A stretch of DNA of 7,342 nt from Bacteroidales bacterium (GTDB lineage Bacteria; Bacteroidota; Bacteroidia; Bacteroidales; ML635J-15), in the NCBI GenBank assembly GCA_028701945.1, contig JAQVPT010000184.1, positions 1-7,342 of the forward strand, read 5' to 3'. Both the position numbers and the translations under genes were made by a program. Each line of letters starts with the position of its first letter. Positions within the stretch are counted from its first letter, which is position 1. Shown piece after piece: positions 1 to 7,274 of this stretch. The notes beneath the pieces were generated by a model that worked only from the letters and a program-made list of their open reading frames with translations, was not told where the DNA came from and did no database searches.

Positions 1-1
1 A

Positions 2-1462
2 GATATGTGGAATACAAAACCACCTCTACTTATTAGTTGTCAAGCTATTTGCATTAAAATCTTTGGAAACAACGAATTTGCCGTAAGACTACCCAGTGCT
101 TTAGCTGCAAGTTTAACTGGAATTCTAATTTTCTTATTATTATCTTCGCTTACAAAATCAAAACCATTGGCATTTATATCTGCCTGCGTATTTTTAACAC
201 TGCCAGGAATACTTCAATATCACGCTCTTAGACAAGCTGACTTTGAAGCATTTTTAGTTCTATTTTCGGCGGCGTATGCACTCATGTTTTTATACTATTT
301 AGAAACTAAAAAGACAGGCTACTTATATTTTACCATGGCACTATTTACCTTAGCTTTCTTGTCTAAAAGTTCTGCATCATTATTCTTTTTACCAGGTATT
401 GGGATATACATATTATTAAAAAAAGAATTGGTCAATCTTTTAAAGTCAAAACACCTCTATTTTTCAATTTTAATTCCCATAATAACATTAGGGGCTTATT
501 ATATAATACGCGAAATGTTTAATACTGGTTATATCAAAGCAGTGTATGACAACGAGTTTGGAGGACGTGCACTAAACGCAATTGAAGGACATACCAAACC
601 ATTTAGTTTTTATTATGATTACTTAACAGACTACGTTTTAGGCTGGTGGTATTATCTAATTCCAATTGGTGCCATTTTAACATTTTGGGAGAAAAACAAA
701 AGAATCCGAGACATCTTTATTTTCTCTTTTATAATGGCTGCAACCCACTTATTACTAATTTCCGCATCTCAAACAAAACTCGAATGGTACTGCTTTCCAC
801 AAGTGGTATTTTGGGCAATATTATCAGGAATATCGATCTATCAAATATCAAATCTTATTATTTTTTGGATTAAAAACAACCAGATTAAGCCCTATATCCA
901 AATTATTGTGTTCGCCTTAATTATATACTACCCTTTTATTCGTCAGTTAAAGACTGTTAAATACTTTTCAATTGAAGAAACAAAAAATAAAAACATTAAA
1001 GTATTCTTACGAGACAGATTATCTGAGCTAAATATTAATAAAGAAAAACAAATATATTTTATATCACAAGAACACCTTCAAAATTCTCTTTTTTATATCT
1101 ACAAGTTACGAGATGATGCATACAACATAAAGTACAGCGATTTTTATAATATAAAAGACCACTCATATATAATCGTTGACGGAGATGACGACCAAAAATT
1201 TATAAAAGCTTATGCTATTTGTGCTAAACTCGACATAATCGAAGTTTTTACAGATAATATTAAGATATATTACTTAAAAAATTACAATACTTATGAAGAA
1301 TCAATAAAATATGTAAAAAACTTAATAATGTCAAATACTGAGAACAGAAAATACATTCGTCATAAAACTAAATCCAATGCAGCTGCATTCGAAACACAGT
1401 TTAATAATGATATCGAAAACATTGTTCAAAACGCACAAATCAAAATCGGAATAAAATATTAA
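2..1462 (+). CDS. ArnT/PMT-like GT-C fold membrane glycosyltransferase, 5'-truncated by window edge
   Basis: This is probably an inner-membrane glycosyltransferase that transfers a sugar from a polyprenyl-phosphate donor to an acceptor in the periplasm. The reading frame is open from the first complete codon (Asp, base 2), and the visible protein begins inside a conserved family segment (WNTKPPLL, then EFAVRLPSALAA). The ATG at base 5 is therefore an internal Met, and the true start with the first catalytic acidic loop lies upstream. Numbering from that Met, other ArnT/PMT-like landmarks are LRQADFEAF near 75-83, an LSKSSASLFFLPG segment near 119-131 in the place of the usual TKGP loop, GRALNAIEGH near 187-196, and SASQTKLEWYCFP near 253-265. 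About eight hydrophobic helices lie between residues 35 and 312. A soluble alpha/beta-looking tail of about 165 residues follows. The family assignment is firm. The donor, the acceptor (glycan, lipid or protein) and membership in the downstream operon are open. Confidence 0.85.
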   Translation, partial: DMWNTKPPLLISCQAICIKIFGNNEFAVRLPSALAASLTGILIFLLLSSLTKSKPLAFISACVFLTLPGILQYHALRQADFEAFLVLFSAAYALMFLYYLETKKTGYLYFTMALFTLAFLSKSSASLFFLPGIGIYILLKKELVNLLKSKHLYFSILIPIITLGAYYIIREMFNTGYIKAVYDNEFGGRALNAIEGHTKPFSFYYDYLTDYVLGWWYYLIPIGAILTFWEKNKRIRDIFIFSFIMAATHLLLISASQTKLEWYCFPQVVFWAILSGISIYQISNLIIFWIKNNQIKPYIQIIVFALIIYYPFIRQLKTVKYFSIEETKNKNIKVFLRDRLSELNINKEKQIYFISQEHLQNSLFYIYKLRDDAYNIKYSDFYNIKDHSYIIVDGDDDQKFIKAYAICAKLDIIEVFTDNIKIYYLKNYNTYEESIKYVKNLIMSNTENRKYIRHKTKSNAAAFETQFNNDIENIVQNAQIKIGIKY

Positions 1463-1642
1463 AGGATTAATCAAATCTGCGTAGTTAGAATAATTTTTAA
1501 AAAACCTCAATTGTATAAAATGAATTTGTATTTTAGCCGAAAAAATAAAACACCATTAAATCATAATAAATAAATAAGATTATTGTTTAGTTATTATAAA
1601 TACACAATGGGTGAAAAATTAAAATTATTTAACTAGTAAAGA
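1463..1642. other. 180-base AT-rich intergenic spacer
   Basis: This spacer separates the glycosyltransferase from the three tightly packed genes that follow. I see no GC-rich hairpin followed by a T-run, no tRNA and no credible small gene. It is long enough to hold a promoter for the downstream operon, but the only candidates for a Bacteroidota-type promoter are imperfect: TTG at 1511-1513 followed 15 bases later by TATTTTAG at 1529-1536. The last bases contain tandem in-frame stops (TAG 1634-1636, TAA 1637-1639), which fix the next gene's start at 1643. Confidence 0.5.
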
Positions 1643-3745
1643 ATGCTTAATATTAAAAATAAAAAACTACTAATAATATTATCAATTATTGCTTTCTTAG
1701 TTTTATCTGCCTTAGTATATTACATAGGTAAAATATTAAATGAGAAGCCCATAATTGTACAAAATAGAATTATTCAGAACGAAGATATTTACTACTATAT
1801 GATTGATTTTGAGACTGCAAAGCATTTAGCCCCGAACTCTAATTTATCAAAGAGTAATTCATTATCAGGCGAAAATTCTGGCATTTTAGAAACCTACCAA
1901 TCATATAGTCCAGCAGCAATTATTCCAATACCCACAAATGACAGCGCTAAACTATCTGATGTCAATATCAAGTTTTGGATTAGCCCAAATTCTTCTGTAA
2001 TAAAAGCGATATTAGTGTTTTCAATAATCGACCAAAACCAAAACCAAATACACTGGGAAGGATTCAATATTGATGGGGACAATTATGTCAAAAACAATTG
2101 GCATTCGTTTCAAAACACATTCAGTTTCCCCAAAAATTTAACTAGTACTAGCAATTCGATAAAAGTATATCTATGGAATATAGATAAAGACGGGAATACG
2201 ATTTATATTGATGATTTAAGTATTTCTTTTGATGAAAACTATGTTCCAGAAAGTCCTAGGTCAAAATTCATTGATTTTGAAAATTCCGAAAGCAAAAAAG
2301 TTAGTTCTAAATACTCTAAATCAGGGTTTTACAGCACTGTAGCCGAAGGGATAGATGCTTTTTCTGAATCAGTAACAATCCCAATGAGTGATATAAAATA
2401 TGATAATCTTGGAAGCATAGCATATAGCTTTCATTATCTTTGCGAAAAACCTCAAATTGATGCTGCGTTTGTTATTTCCATTTGCGACTCCCTTGGTAAC
2501 GACGTTTATTGGAACAGTACCCATCTAAGTTTTGAAAACCATCCTGTTCAAATCTGGGAAATTGGTAATGGCAATGCATTTATCCCTAAAGAAGCGTTAA
2601 AAGCGTCAAATAATATTAAAATATATCTGTGGAATCGAAATGAAAACACGATTTTTATCGACGATGTATATATAGTCATCAAAGAAAATGACACCTCAAC
2701 AGAATCGCAAGATCAAGTTGCCTATAACTTCTTGGTCGCTAAAACTTTTGAGAAAAAAGTTAATCACCCACCTTACGATTTTAGATATGCAAATTTGACA
2801 AAAATAAACAATAAAAATATTTCAGAATTAAATAAAGTTTTCACCAAAAGCAAAAAGGTTATTACTGGAAAATTTGATCGGAATAACAAAAAAGACATGA
2901 TATTGGCCTTATACTCTGACAGTCAGTACTTGTTAAGTTTTAATAAGAACGAAATTATTTCTAATAAAATAGAGTTCAAACCACAATTACCTCAAAATTA
3001 TAATGCCTTCACTGACAAAGGAATTGTTTTTATTTCAGATTTGGATAAAAACACAATTTCACATTATGAGTACAAGCAAAAATCTAAAACATTTGAACTC
3101 ACCGCAGAAGCAAGTGTAACCGATGTATCAGCGATTGCTGGCATTAGCATTAACAAAGACAAAACCATAAGCATCTTCAAAAACACCGGAAATGTTTCAA
3201 ACTATTTGCAAAATGATAATAATTACAAACTACTGTCAAACAAAAGCTTGATACAAAGCGAATTTGGAAATTTAAAGTATTTTAAAGGCAATTTTCTTGA
3301 CGCAAACCAACAAGTTTTACTGATTTTCATTCAAAACAAGCAAGATAAGTATATGTTGTTCGAGTATCAGAATTCTACACAATCGTGGATACTATCACCA
3401 TCGCACTCAAACAAATCAAGTCAAAGTTTTGACAAATTAGAATTTTTAAACGATTACTACATTTTTAATTTTGATAATCAATCGCAAGTTAAACTCTTAG
3501 AATTTAGCAATACGCAGAAATTTGAACTAAAACTATTAAATTTTAATAAAATGTCGTACGAAATACTTTACAATATTGATTTTAAAGGCTATCAACGTAA
3601 ACAAAACCCTAAATATTACGAAATAAGCAAAATATTAACAGGCGATTTTATAGGCGACCAAAGAACAGAGATAATTATTTTTCAAGATAATCTCGACAAA
3701 ATAGACTGGCTAAATCAAAAAGTTGAAATATATAGTTTTGAATAA
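1643..3745 (+). CDS. Membrane-anchored extracytoplasmic protein with two tandem beta-sandwich-like domains and a putative FG-GAP/beta-propeller C-terminus
   Basis: I do not recognise a named family for this 700-residue protein. One hydrophobic helix (about residues 9-31) after a Lys-rich start suggests an uncleaved inner-membrane anchor with the rest outside the cytoplasm; there is no lipobox Cys. Residues about 53-198 and 209-349 are two divergent copies of one domain. Each opens with IDFE and ends with IK(V/I)YLWN, then NTI(Y/F)IDD. The closing IDD strand resembles the last strand of many carbohydrate-binding beta-sandwiches. Residues about 405-700 contain F-D/G-rich, hydrophobic-strand motifs (VITGKFDRNNKKDMILAL at 406, YFKGNFLDANQQVLLIFI at 546, LTGDFIGDQRTEIIIF at 665) that look like degenerate FG-GAP/VCBS blades. 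No catalytic motif is visible. Tandem stops just upstream leave ATG 1643 as the only reasonable start. The next gene begins 4 bases after the stop. Glycan binding or scaffolding is inferred, not shown. Confidence 0.7.
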   Translation: MLNIKNKKLLIILSIIAFLVLSALVYYIGKILNEKPIIVQNRIIQNEDIYYYMIDFETAKHLAPNSNLSKSNSLSGENSGILETYQSYSPAAIIPIPTNDSAKLSDVNIKFWISPNSSVIKAILVFSIIDQNQNQIHWEGFNIDGDNYVKNNWHSFQNTFSFPKNLTSTSNSIKVYLWNIDKDGNTIYIDDLSISFDENYVPESPRSKFIDFENSESKKVSSKYSKSGFYSTVAEGIDAFSESVTIPMSDIKYDNLGSIAYSFHYLCEKPQIDAAFVISICDSLGNDVYWNSTHLSFENHPVQIWEIGNGNAFIPKEALKASNNIKIYLWNRNENTIFIDDVYIVIKENDTSTESQDQVAYNFLVAKTFEKKVNHPPYDFRYANLTKINNKNISELNKVFTKSKKVITGKFDRNNKKDMILALYSDSQYLLSFNKNEIISNKIEFKPQLPQNYNAFTDKGIVFISDLDKNTISHYEYKQKSKTFELTAEASVTDVSAIAGISINKDKTISIFKNTGNVSNYLQNDNNYKLLSNKSLIQSEFGNLKYFKGNFLDANQQVLLIFIQNKQDKYMLFEYQNSTQSWILSPSHSNKSSQSFDKLEFLNDYYIFNFDNQSQVKLLEFSNTQKFELKLLNFNKMSYEILYNIDFKGYQRKQNPKYYEISKILTGDFIGDQRTEIIIFQDNLDKIDWLNQKVEIYSFE
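1799..2689 (+). repeat. Tandem duplication of a ~140-residue domain within the 1643-3745 protein
   Basis: The two copies (1799-2236 and 2267-2689) match at the protein level, not as near-identical DNA, so the duplication is old. Aligned landmarks keep similar spacing: IDFE at residues 54 and 210; a Trp after a polar turn at 138 (QNQNQIHW) and 290 (CDSLGNDVYW); IKVYLWN at 173 and IKIYLWN at 325; NTIYIDD at 185 and NTIFIDD at 335. The distance from IDFE to the YLWN strand is 119 residues in the first copy and 115 in the second. A linker of about 10 residues joins them. Confidence 0.75.
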
Positions 3746-3749
3746 TTTT

Positions 3750-3809
3750 ATGAAAACATTAAAAATAATACCATTGCTGATAATATGCATAAGTGCATTA
3801 TATTCATGC
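3750..3809 (+). other. Lipoprotein signal peptide and lipobox cysteine codon
   Basis: Codons 1-20 encode a type II signal peptide: Lys2 and Lys5, a hydrophobic stretch from Ile6 to Leu17, then Leu-Tyr-Ser-Cys. Cys20 (TGC at 3807-3809) is the predicted lipidated residue. Tyr at position -2 is less common than Ala or Ser but tolerated. The mature start, CNNDNK, carries an acidic residue close to the Cys, loosely like the lipoprotein surface-export signals described in some Bacteroidota, so outer-membrane or surface location is plausible but unproven. Confidence 0.8.
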
Positions 3810-5675
3810 AATAACGACAATAAAACACCTGCCAAATCGGGCATCAGAATAAGTGAAGTACATTTACTGACAAACTACCAGCAAAAAACGATACAACTAG
3901 ATTATGAAGATGCTATCAATACAGGTTTTGTTATCCCCTCGACAAACCAGACTAATAATGGAAAATTCGATTTTCAATTTATAATCGGAAACGAAACCGA
4001 TACCGAACATGAGTATTTTTACAAAATATATTACCAAAACGAATCGTATAAATGGCCCAATACAAATCCTTTAGATAATACAAAACAACACGAATTTGCT
4101 CACGAAAATTTTTACGGAAGTTGGGAAGATACTAACATAGAATTTAAACCAGCCGGTCAAATAAGTCCGGGAAAAAAACTAAAAATCACAGACAATTTTA
4201 GAATCGTAGGTAATCCCAGAAACGAAAGAAAATATTTTTACGAAGGCGAGAATGACCGCTGGAAACGCAATCCACGTGTTGGAGCATACAGCTTTATGAT
4301 AGTTGTTGTTACTGAAAAAGACATAAAAAAAATACCAAATTTCATCACAAATATCAACAAGCAAAATGAGACGCAATTTGCAAATCCATTTTTCTATTTT
4401 TTAGATGGTCAAGGGAAAAATATAGAAAATTGTGAAGTCAATTACTATGATAAAATTCTAAGTGTAACTGCCTCACCCGACCTAGGACAAGGAGTTTTTA
4501 TCGACAGGCAGCTATTTGCAAACAAAAACGATCCAGGATTCACAGACCTTTACGATTGCAACTGCAACGCTACTGAGGAGATGTATAACAAAGCTAATAT
4601 TGCTCAATTCATTCATTATATCGATGAATCAAGTCAAATCAACAATGTTCCAGTAATACAAGACTTTTTCAATGGCAATTTCACGAAAGAAGAATATAAT
4701 TATCTGCGTGCTTTTTACAAAAAAGAAGACCGAATAAAAGTTCTCCCGCAAACTGCATCAAAAGCTTGCGAAACAGTAAAAAGCGACTCAATTGAAGAAA
4801 AAATAATTATACGTAACCCTGCATCAGAATACGGGAAGTGGCAAAAACAAAATGTAGGAATGATTACTCGCCACGGTTTTACTTATGGGAAATTTACCGT
4901 TAAAGCAAATCTCACCGAACTACTCAACGAAGATAACGTTTGGAACGGAATTACTAATGCTATCTGGCTGATATATCAGGGAGGACGTTATTCAGACTCA
5001 ATAAACTGGAATCTACGTCGTCCCTGCAAAGAAAAAGGTTATATGAAAAACTACTGGGGAGGACGAGAAGACGAACGTGTTGAGCGTGTCGATTATAGCG
5101 AAATTGATTTTGAAATATTAAAAACTGTACCTTACTGCCCAAGCAGTAAATTCCCTCCAGTTTACAGCAATTACGAAGCCCATACAAATCGAGTCAAAGA
5201 CTGGAACACAAAATTGCCAGAAGATGTCTTAAAAGACGATGCCAATATAGCGGTTTGCTGCACAAATTGGGATCTAGCTTGTTGGGAGCCCAAAAACTTC
5301 TCGACCGGATGTCACGAAATAAAACACAATGGAAAAACATATTTGGCTCACAGGTGGGAAGATTGCTACAGAGCAGTTACGACAAAACACATGGCTCCAG
5401 ATAATGAGCTTTTCGCAAACGATTATTACTATTTTCAAATCGACTGGCAACCCGATAAAATTATCTGGAGAATAGGTCCCGAAAAAGACCAATTGTTCGA
5501 AGTTGGCTATATAGACCAAACAATTTCAATGATACCTGATAACCAAATGCTGTTGATCGTAACACAAGAGTTTCACAACACAGATTGGTGGCCAGGATCA
5601 CCCTACCAACAAGAAAATATACCTTTTCCAGAAAAAGATTATGTAGGTGAAATATATGAAATTACAGTCGAATAA
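3750..5675 (+). CDS. Lipoprotein with C-terminal GH16-like (concanavalin A-like jelly-roll) domain
   Basis: Probably an envelope-exposed glycan hydrolase or transglycosylase. From ATG 3750 the protein has 641 residues. It opens with a lipoprotein signal: Lys-containing n-region, hydrophobic core and LYSC ending at Cys20. A TTG at 3723 in the same frame would add nine residues and overlap the previous gene, and it would place a poor extension before the signal peptide, so ATG 3750 is preferred. Residues about 30-335 are unrecognised and partly beta-rich. From about 345 the order fits GH16: YGKFTVKANL near 379-388, NAIWLIYQ near 403-410, the catalytic-type motif EIDFE at 451-455 (bases 5100-5114; predicted nucleophile Glu451 and acid/base Glu455), YYYFQIDWQPDKIIWRIG near 559-576, and a closing VGEIYEITV strand. 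The stretch of about 100 residues between the motif and the FQIDW strand is long for GH16 and carries Cys463, 503, 504, 511, 521 and 539. The substrate is unknown. The downstream gene follows after 2 bases. Confidence 0.78.
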   Translation: MKTLKIIPLLIICISALYSCNNDNKTPAKSGIRISEVHLLTNYQQKTIQLDYEDAINTGFVIPSTNQTNNGKFDFQFIIGNETDTEHEYFYKIYYQNESYKWPNTNPLDNTKQHEFAHENFYGSWEDTNIEFKPAGQISPGKKLKITDNFRIVGNPRNERKYFYEGENDRWKRNPRVGAYSFMIVVVTEKDIKKIPNFITNINKQNETQFANPFFYFLDGQGKNIENCEVNYYDKILSVTASPDLGQGVFIDRQLFANKNDPGFTDLYDCNCNATEEMYNKANIAQFIHYIDESSQINNVPVIQDFFNGNFTKEEYNYLRAFYKKEDRIKVLPQTASKACETVKSDSIEEKIIIRNPASEYGKWQKQNVGMITRHGFTYGKFTVKANLTELLNEDNVWNGITNAIWLIYQGGRYSDSINWNLRRPCKEKGYMKNYWGGREDERVERVDYSEIDFEILKTVPYCPSSKFPPVYSNYEAHTNRVKDWNTKLPEDVLKDDANIAVCCTNWDLACWEPKNFSTGCHEIKHNGKTYLAHRWEDCYRAVTTKHMAPDNELFANDYYYFQIDWQPDKIIWRIGPEKDQLFEVGYIDQTISMIPDNQMLLIVTQEFHNTDWWPGSPYQQENIPFPEKDYVGEIYEITVE

Positions 5676-5677
5676 AT

Positions 5678-7099
5678 ATGGTGTTTAGCAGTAACATATT
5701 TTTGCTCTATTTTTTACCCATATTTCTTGTTCTTTACTACATTGCAGATAAAAAATATAAAAACTTTGTTGCACTAACTGCAAGTATATTTTTCTATGCA
5801 TGGGGTGCTCCTAGCTTTATTTTTGTAGTTTTAGCCTCAATAGCTGCTGATTTCTATATTGTTCGGGAGATGCATAAGTCTGAAGGCAAGCGGCAAAAAA
5901 CACTTTTAACAATATCTGTTATCCTTAACATCGGACTACTTGCTTATTTTAAATATGCCAATTTCTTTGTCGATAATATAAATGCTCTTTTAAATCTTAC
6001 CGATGCAGGACAAATAAACCTAGCACAAATAGTACTTCCAATAGGGATATCATTTTTTACTTTTCAGAAATTCACCTATACAATTGATGTTTATCGTGGC
6101 AAACAAAAACCTTTAGAGAAAATTTGGGATCTTTTTCTATATATCTTGCTTTTCCCACAACTAATTGCTGGTCCAATAGTTAGATACAACGAAATTGCCG
6201 ATCAACTTATCGACCGCTCAAAAAACGAAACTGCCGATAATCGTATTACAGGAATGTATCGTTTTATCATAGGTCTGGCAAAAAAAGTGCTAATTGCAAA
6301 CGTTATGGGTGCTCATGCAGACATGATTTTTAGTATAGAGCCTACATCAATATCAACCGCCACAGCATGGACAGGAATACTCGCATACACTTTTCAAATA
6401 TATTTCGACTTTTCGGGATACAGCGACATGGCTATCGGGCTAGGGAAAATGATAGGATTCAAATTTCCAGAAAATTTCAACAATCCATACATTAGCGGTT
6501 CTATAAGTGAATTTTGGAGACGTTGGCATATCACACTCGGAAGATGGATGAAAGATTACCTATATATTCCATTAGGTGGAAATCGTGTAAATTCAAATAT
6601 TCGTTTATATTTTAATCTTTGGTTTGTATTCTTAATATCTGGATTATGGCACGGAGCCTCATGGACTTTTATTGCATGGGGAGCTTTTCATGGCATATTT
6701 CTAATATTAGACAGGCTTTTTCTACTTAAAATCCTAAATAAATCTGGCAAAATAATATCTATCGCATTTACATTTTTAATTACTGTTATTGGCTGGGTGA
6801 TATTTAGATCCGAAAGCATGGGATTTGCCTTCGATTTTATCGAAAAATTATTTAATTTCTCCCCAGGTCAAATTATCGCACCCGATAGCGAATTTTGGAC
6901 AATCTTTATTCTTGCAACAGCTTTTAGCTTCTTTACAGCAATAAAACCAGGCTTAAAAATTGAGCAAAAAGTCTTTTATGCAGATTACACTTGGACACGA
7001 TACCTAATTATGGGCGTTTTATGTATGACACTACTTATTTTATCAATCGCATCTATTACCTCATCAGGTTTTAATCCATTTATATATTTTAGATTTTAG
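5678..7099 (+). CDS. MBOAT-family membrane O-acyltransferase, AlgI-type
   Basis: A 473-residue multi-pass inner-membrane protein, full length for AlgI-like MBOAT enzymes, which take an acyl group (usually acetyl) from a cytoplasmic donor and pass it across the membrane for O-acylation of an exported polysaccharide. The N-terminus (MVFSSNIFLLYFLP) and C-terminus (FNPFIYFRF) are both typical of the family, so start and stop are secure. Other landmarks are FFYAWG near 38-43, YFKYANFF near 90-97, LPIGISFFTFQ near 120-130, FPQLIAGPIVRY near 159-170, YFDFSGYSDMAIG near 242-254, FWRRWHITLGRWMKDYLYIPLGG at 279-301 (His284), and SGLWHGASW at 321-329. His325 in the last motif corresponds to the essential MBOAT histidine. 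ATG 5678 lies 2 bases after the GH16-like gene's stop, suggesting translational coupling. AlgI-type proteins usually work with an SGNH-type partner (AlgJ, AlgX or DltD-like); none is seen here. The acyl group and acceptor are inferred only from the family. Confidence 0.93.
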   Translation: MVFSSNIFLLYFLPIFLVLYYIADKKYKNFVALTASIFFYAWGAPSFIFVVLASIAADFYIVREMHKSEGKRQKTLLTISVILNIGLLAYFKYANFFVDNINALLNLTDAGQINLAQIVLPIGISFFTFQKFTYTIDVYRGKQKPLEKIWDLFLYILLFPQLIAGPIVRYNEIADQLIDRSKNETADNRITGMYRFIIGLAKKVLIANVMGAHADMIFSIEPTSISTATAWTGILAYTFQIYFDFSGYSDMAIGLGKMIGFKFPENFNNPYISGSISEFWRRWHITLGRWMKDYLYIPLGGNRVNSNIRLYFNLWFVFLISGLWHGASWTFIAWGAFHGIFLILDRLFLLKILNKSGKIISIAFTFLITVIGWVIFRSESMGFAFDFIEKLFNFSPGQIIAPDSEFWTIFILATAFSFFTAIKPGLKIEQKVFYADYTWTRYLIMGVLCMTLLILSIASITSSGFNPFIYFRF

Positions 7100-7111
7100 A
7101 TTTTTATATTG

Positions 7112-7128
7112 AAATCATTAAATGATTT
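7112..7128. repeat. Short inverted repeat downstream of the MBOAT gene
   Basis: AAATCATT at 7112-7119 and AATGATTT at 7121-7128 are perfect inverted copies around one central A, so RNA could form a weak stem of about six A/U-rich pairs. It lies 12 bases after the MBOAT stop codon, where a terminator would be expected, but it has no G+C core and no T-run after it. It could be a weak terminator or mRNA 3'-end stabiliser, a protein-binding palindrome, or chance in AT-rich DNA. Confidence 0.3.
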
Positions 7129-7263
7129 ACCTTCTATGAATTTCGTTTACAAAAAAGCAGGTTTTGTCATTTATATTTGCATTATTTTTGATATTTATTT
7201 GTGTTTGTAAAATATTATATTAACCTAGCGGCAATATAATTAGATTATGTCAATAATTAATTG

Positions 7264-7271
7264 TATCTTTG
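7264..7271 (+). promoter_or_regulatory. Possible Bacteroidota -7 promoter box (TAnnTTTG)
   Basis: TATCTTTG matches the Bacteroidota -7 consensus TAnnTTTG exactly. I see no convincing TTG/TTTG -33 box at the usual distance upstream. The box ends 3 bases before ATG 7275, so transcription from it would begin about at that ATG. The message would then be leaderless, or translation would start at the second in-frame ATG (7284). A chance match in AT-rich DNA is also possible. Confidence 0.3.
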
Positions 7272-7274
7272 TTT

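Noticed and set aside
5..7. ATG at base 5 as the true start of the glycosyltransferase
   Set aside because: The frame is open to the window edge, and the residues right after it (WNTKPPLL) belong to a conserved segment that in relatives lies well inside the protein, after the first membrane helix and acidic loop.
646..873. Open frame of 75 codons inside the glycosyltransferase gene in another + frame
   Set aside because: It lies wholly within a well-supported coding region and shows no recognisable protein features.
1511..1536. Candidate promoter (TTG 1511-1513, TATTTTAG 1529-1536) for the downstream operon
   Set aside because: The -7 box has one mismatch to TAnnTTTG, and the 15-base spacing is shorter than the usual distance of about 19 to 21. 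In such AT-rich DNA this is weak evidence.
3723..3749. In-frame TTG start for the lipoprotein gene, overlapping the end of the preceding gene by 23 bases
   Set aside because: The nine extra residues precede a complete lipoprotein signal peptide that begins naturally at ATG 3750. The ATG also gives a compact 4-base gap.
4179..5519. Minus-strand open frames of 65 to 81 codons opposite the GH16-like gene, and one of 62 codons at 1894-2082
   Set aside because: All are antisense to well-supported coding sequence, with no recognisable domains or start signals.
7112..7128. Intrinsic terminator after the MBOAT gene
   Set aside because: The palindrome has no GC-rich stem and no following T-run, so it is listed only as an inverted repeat.
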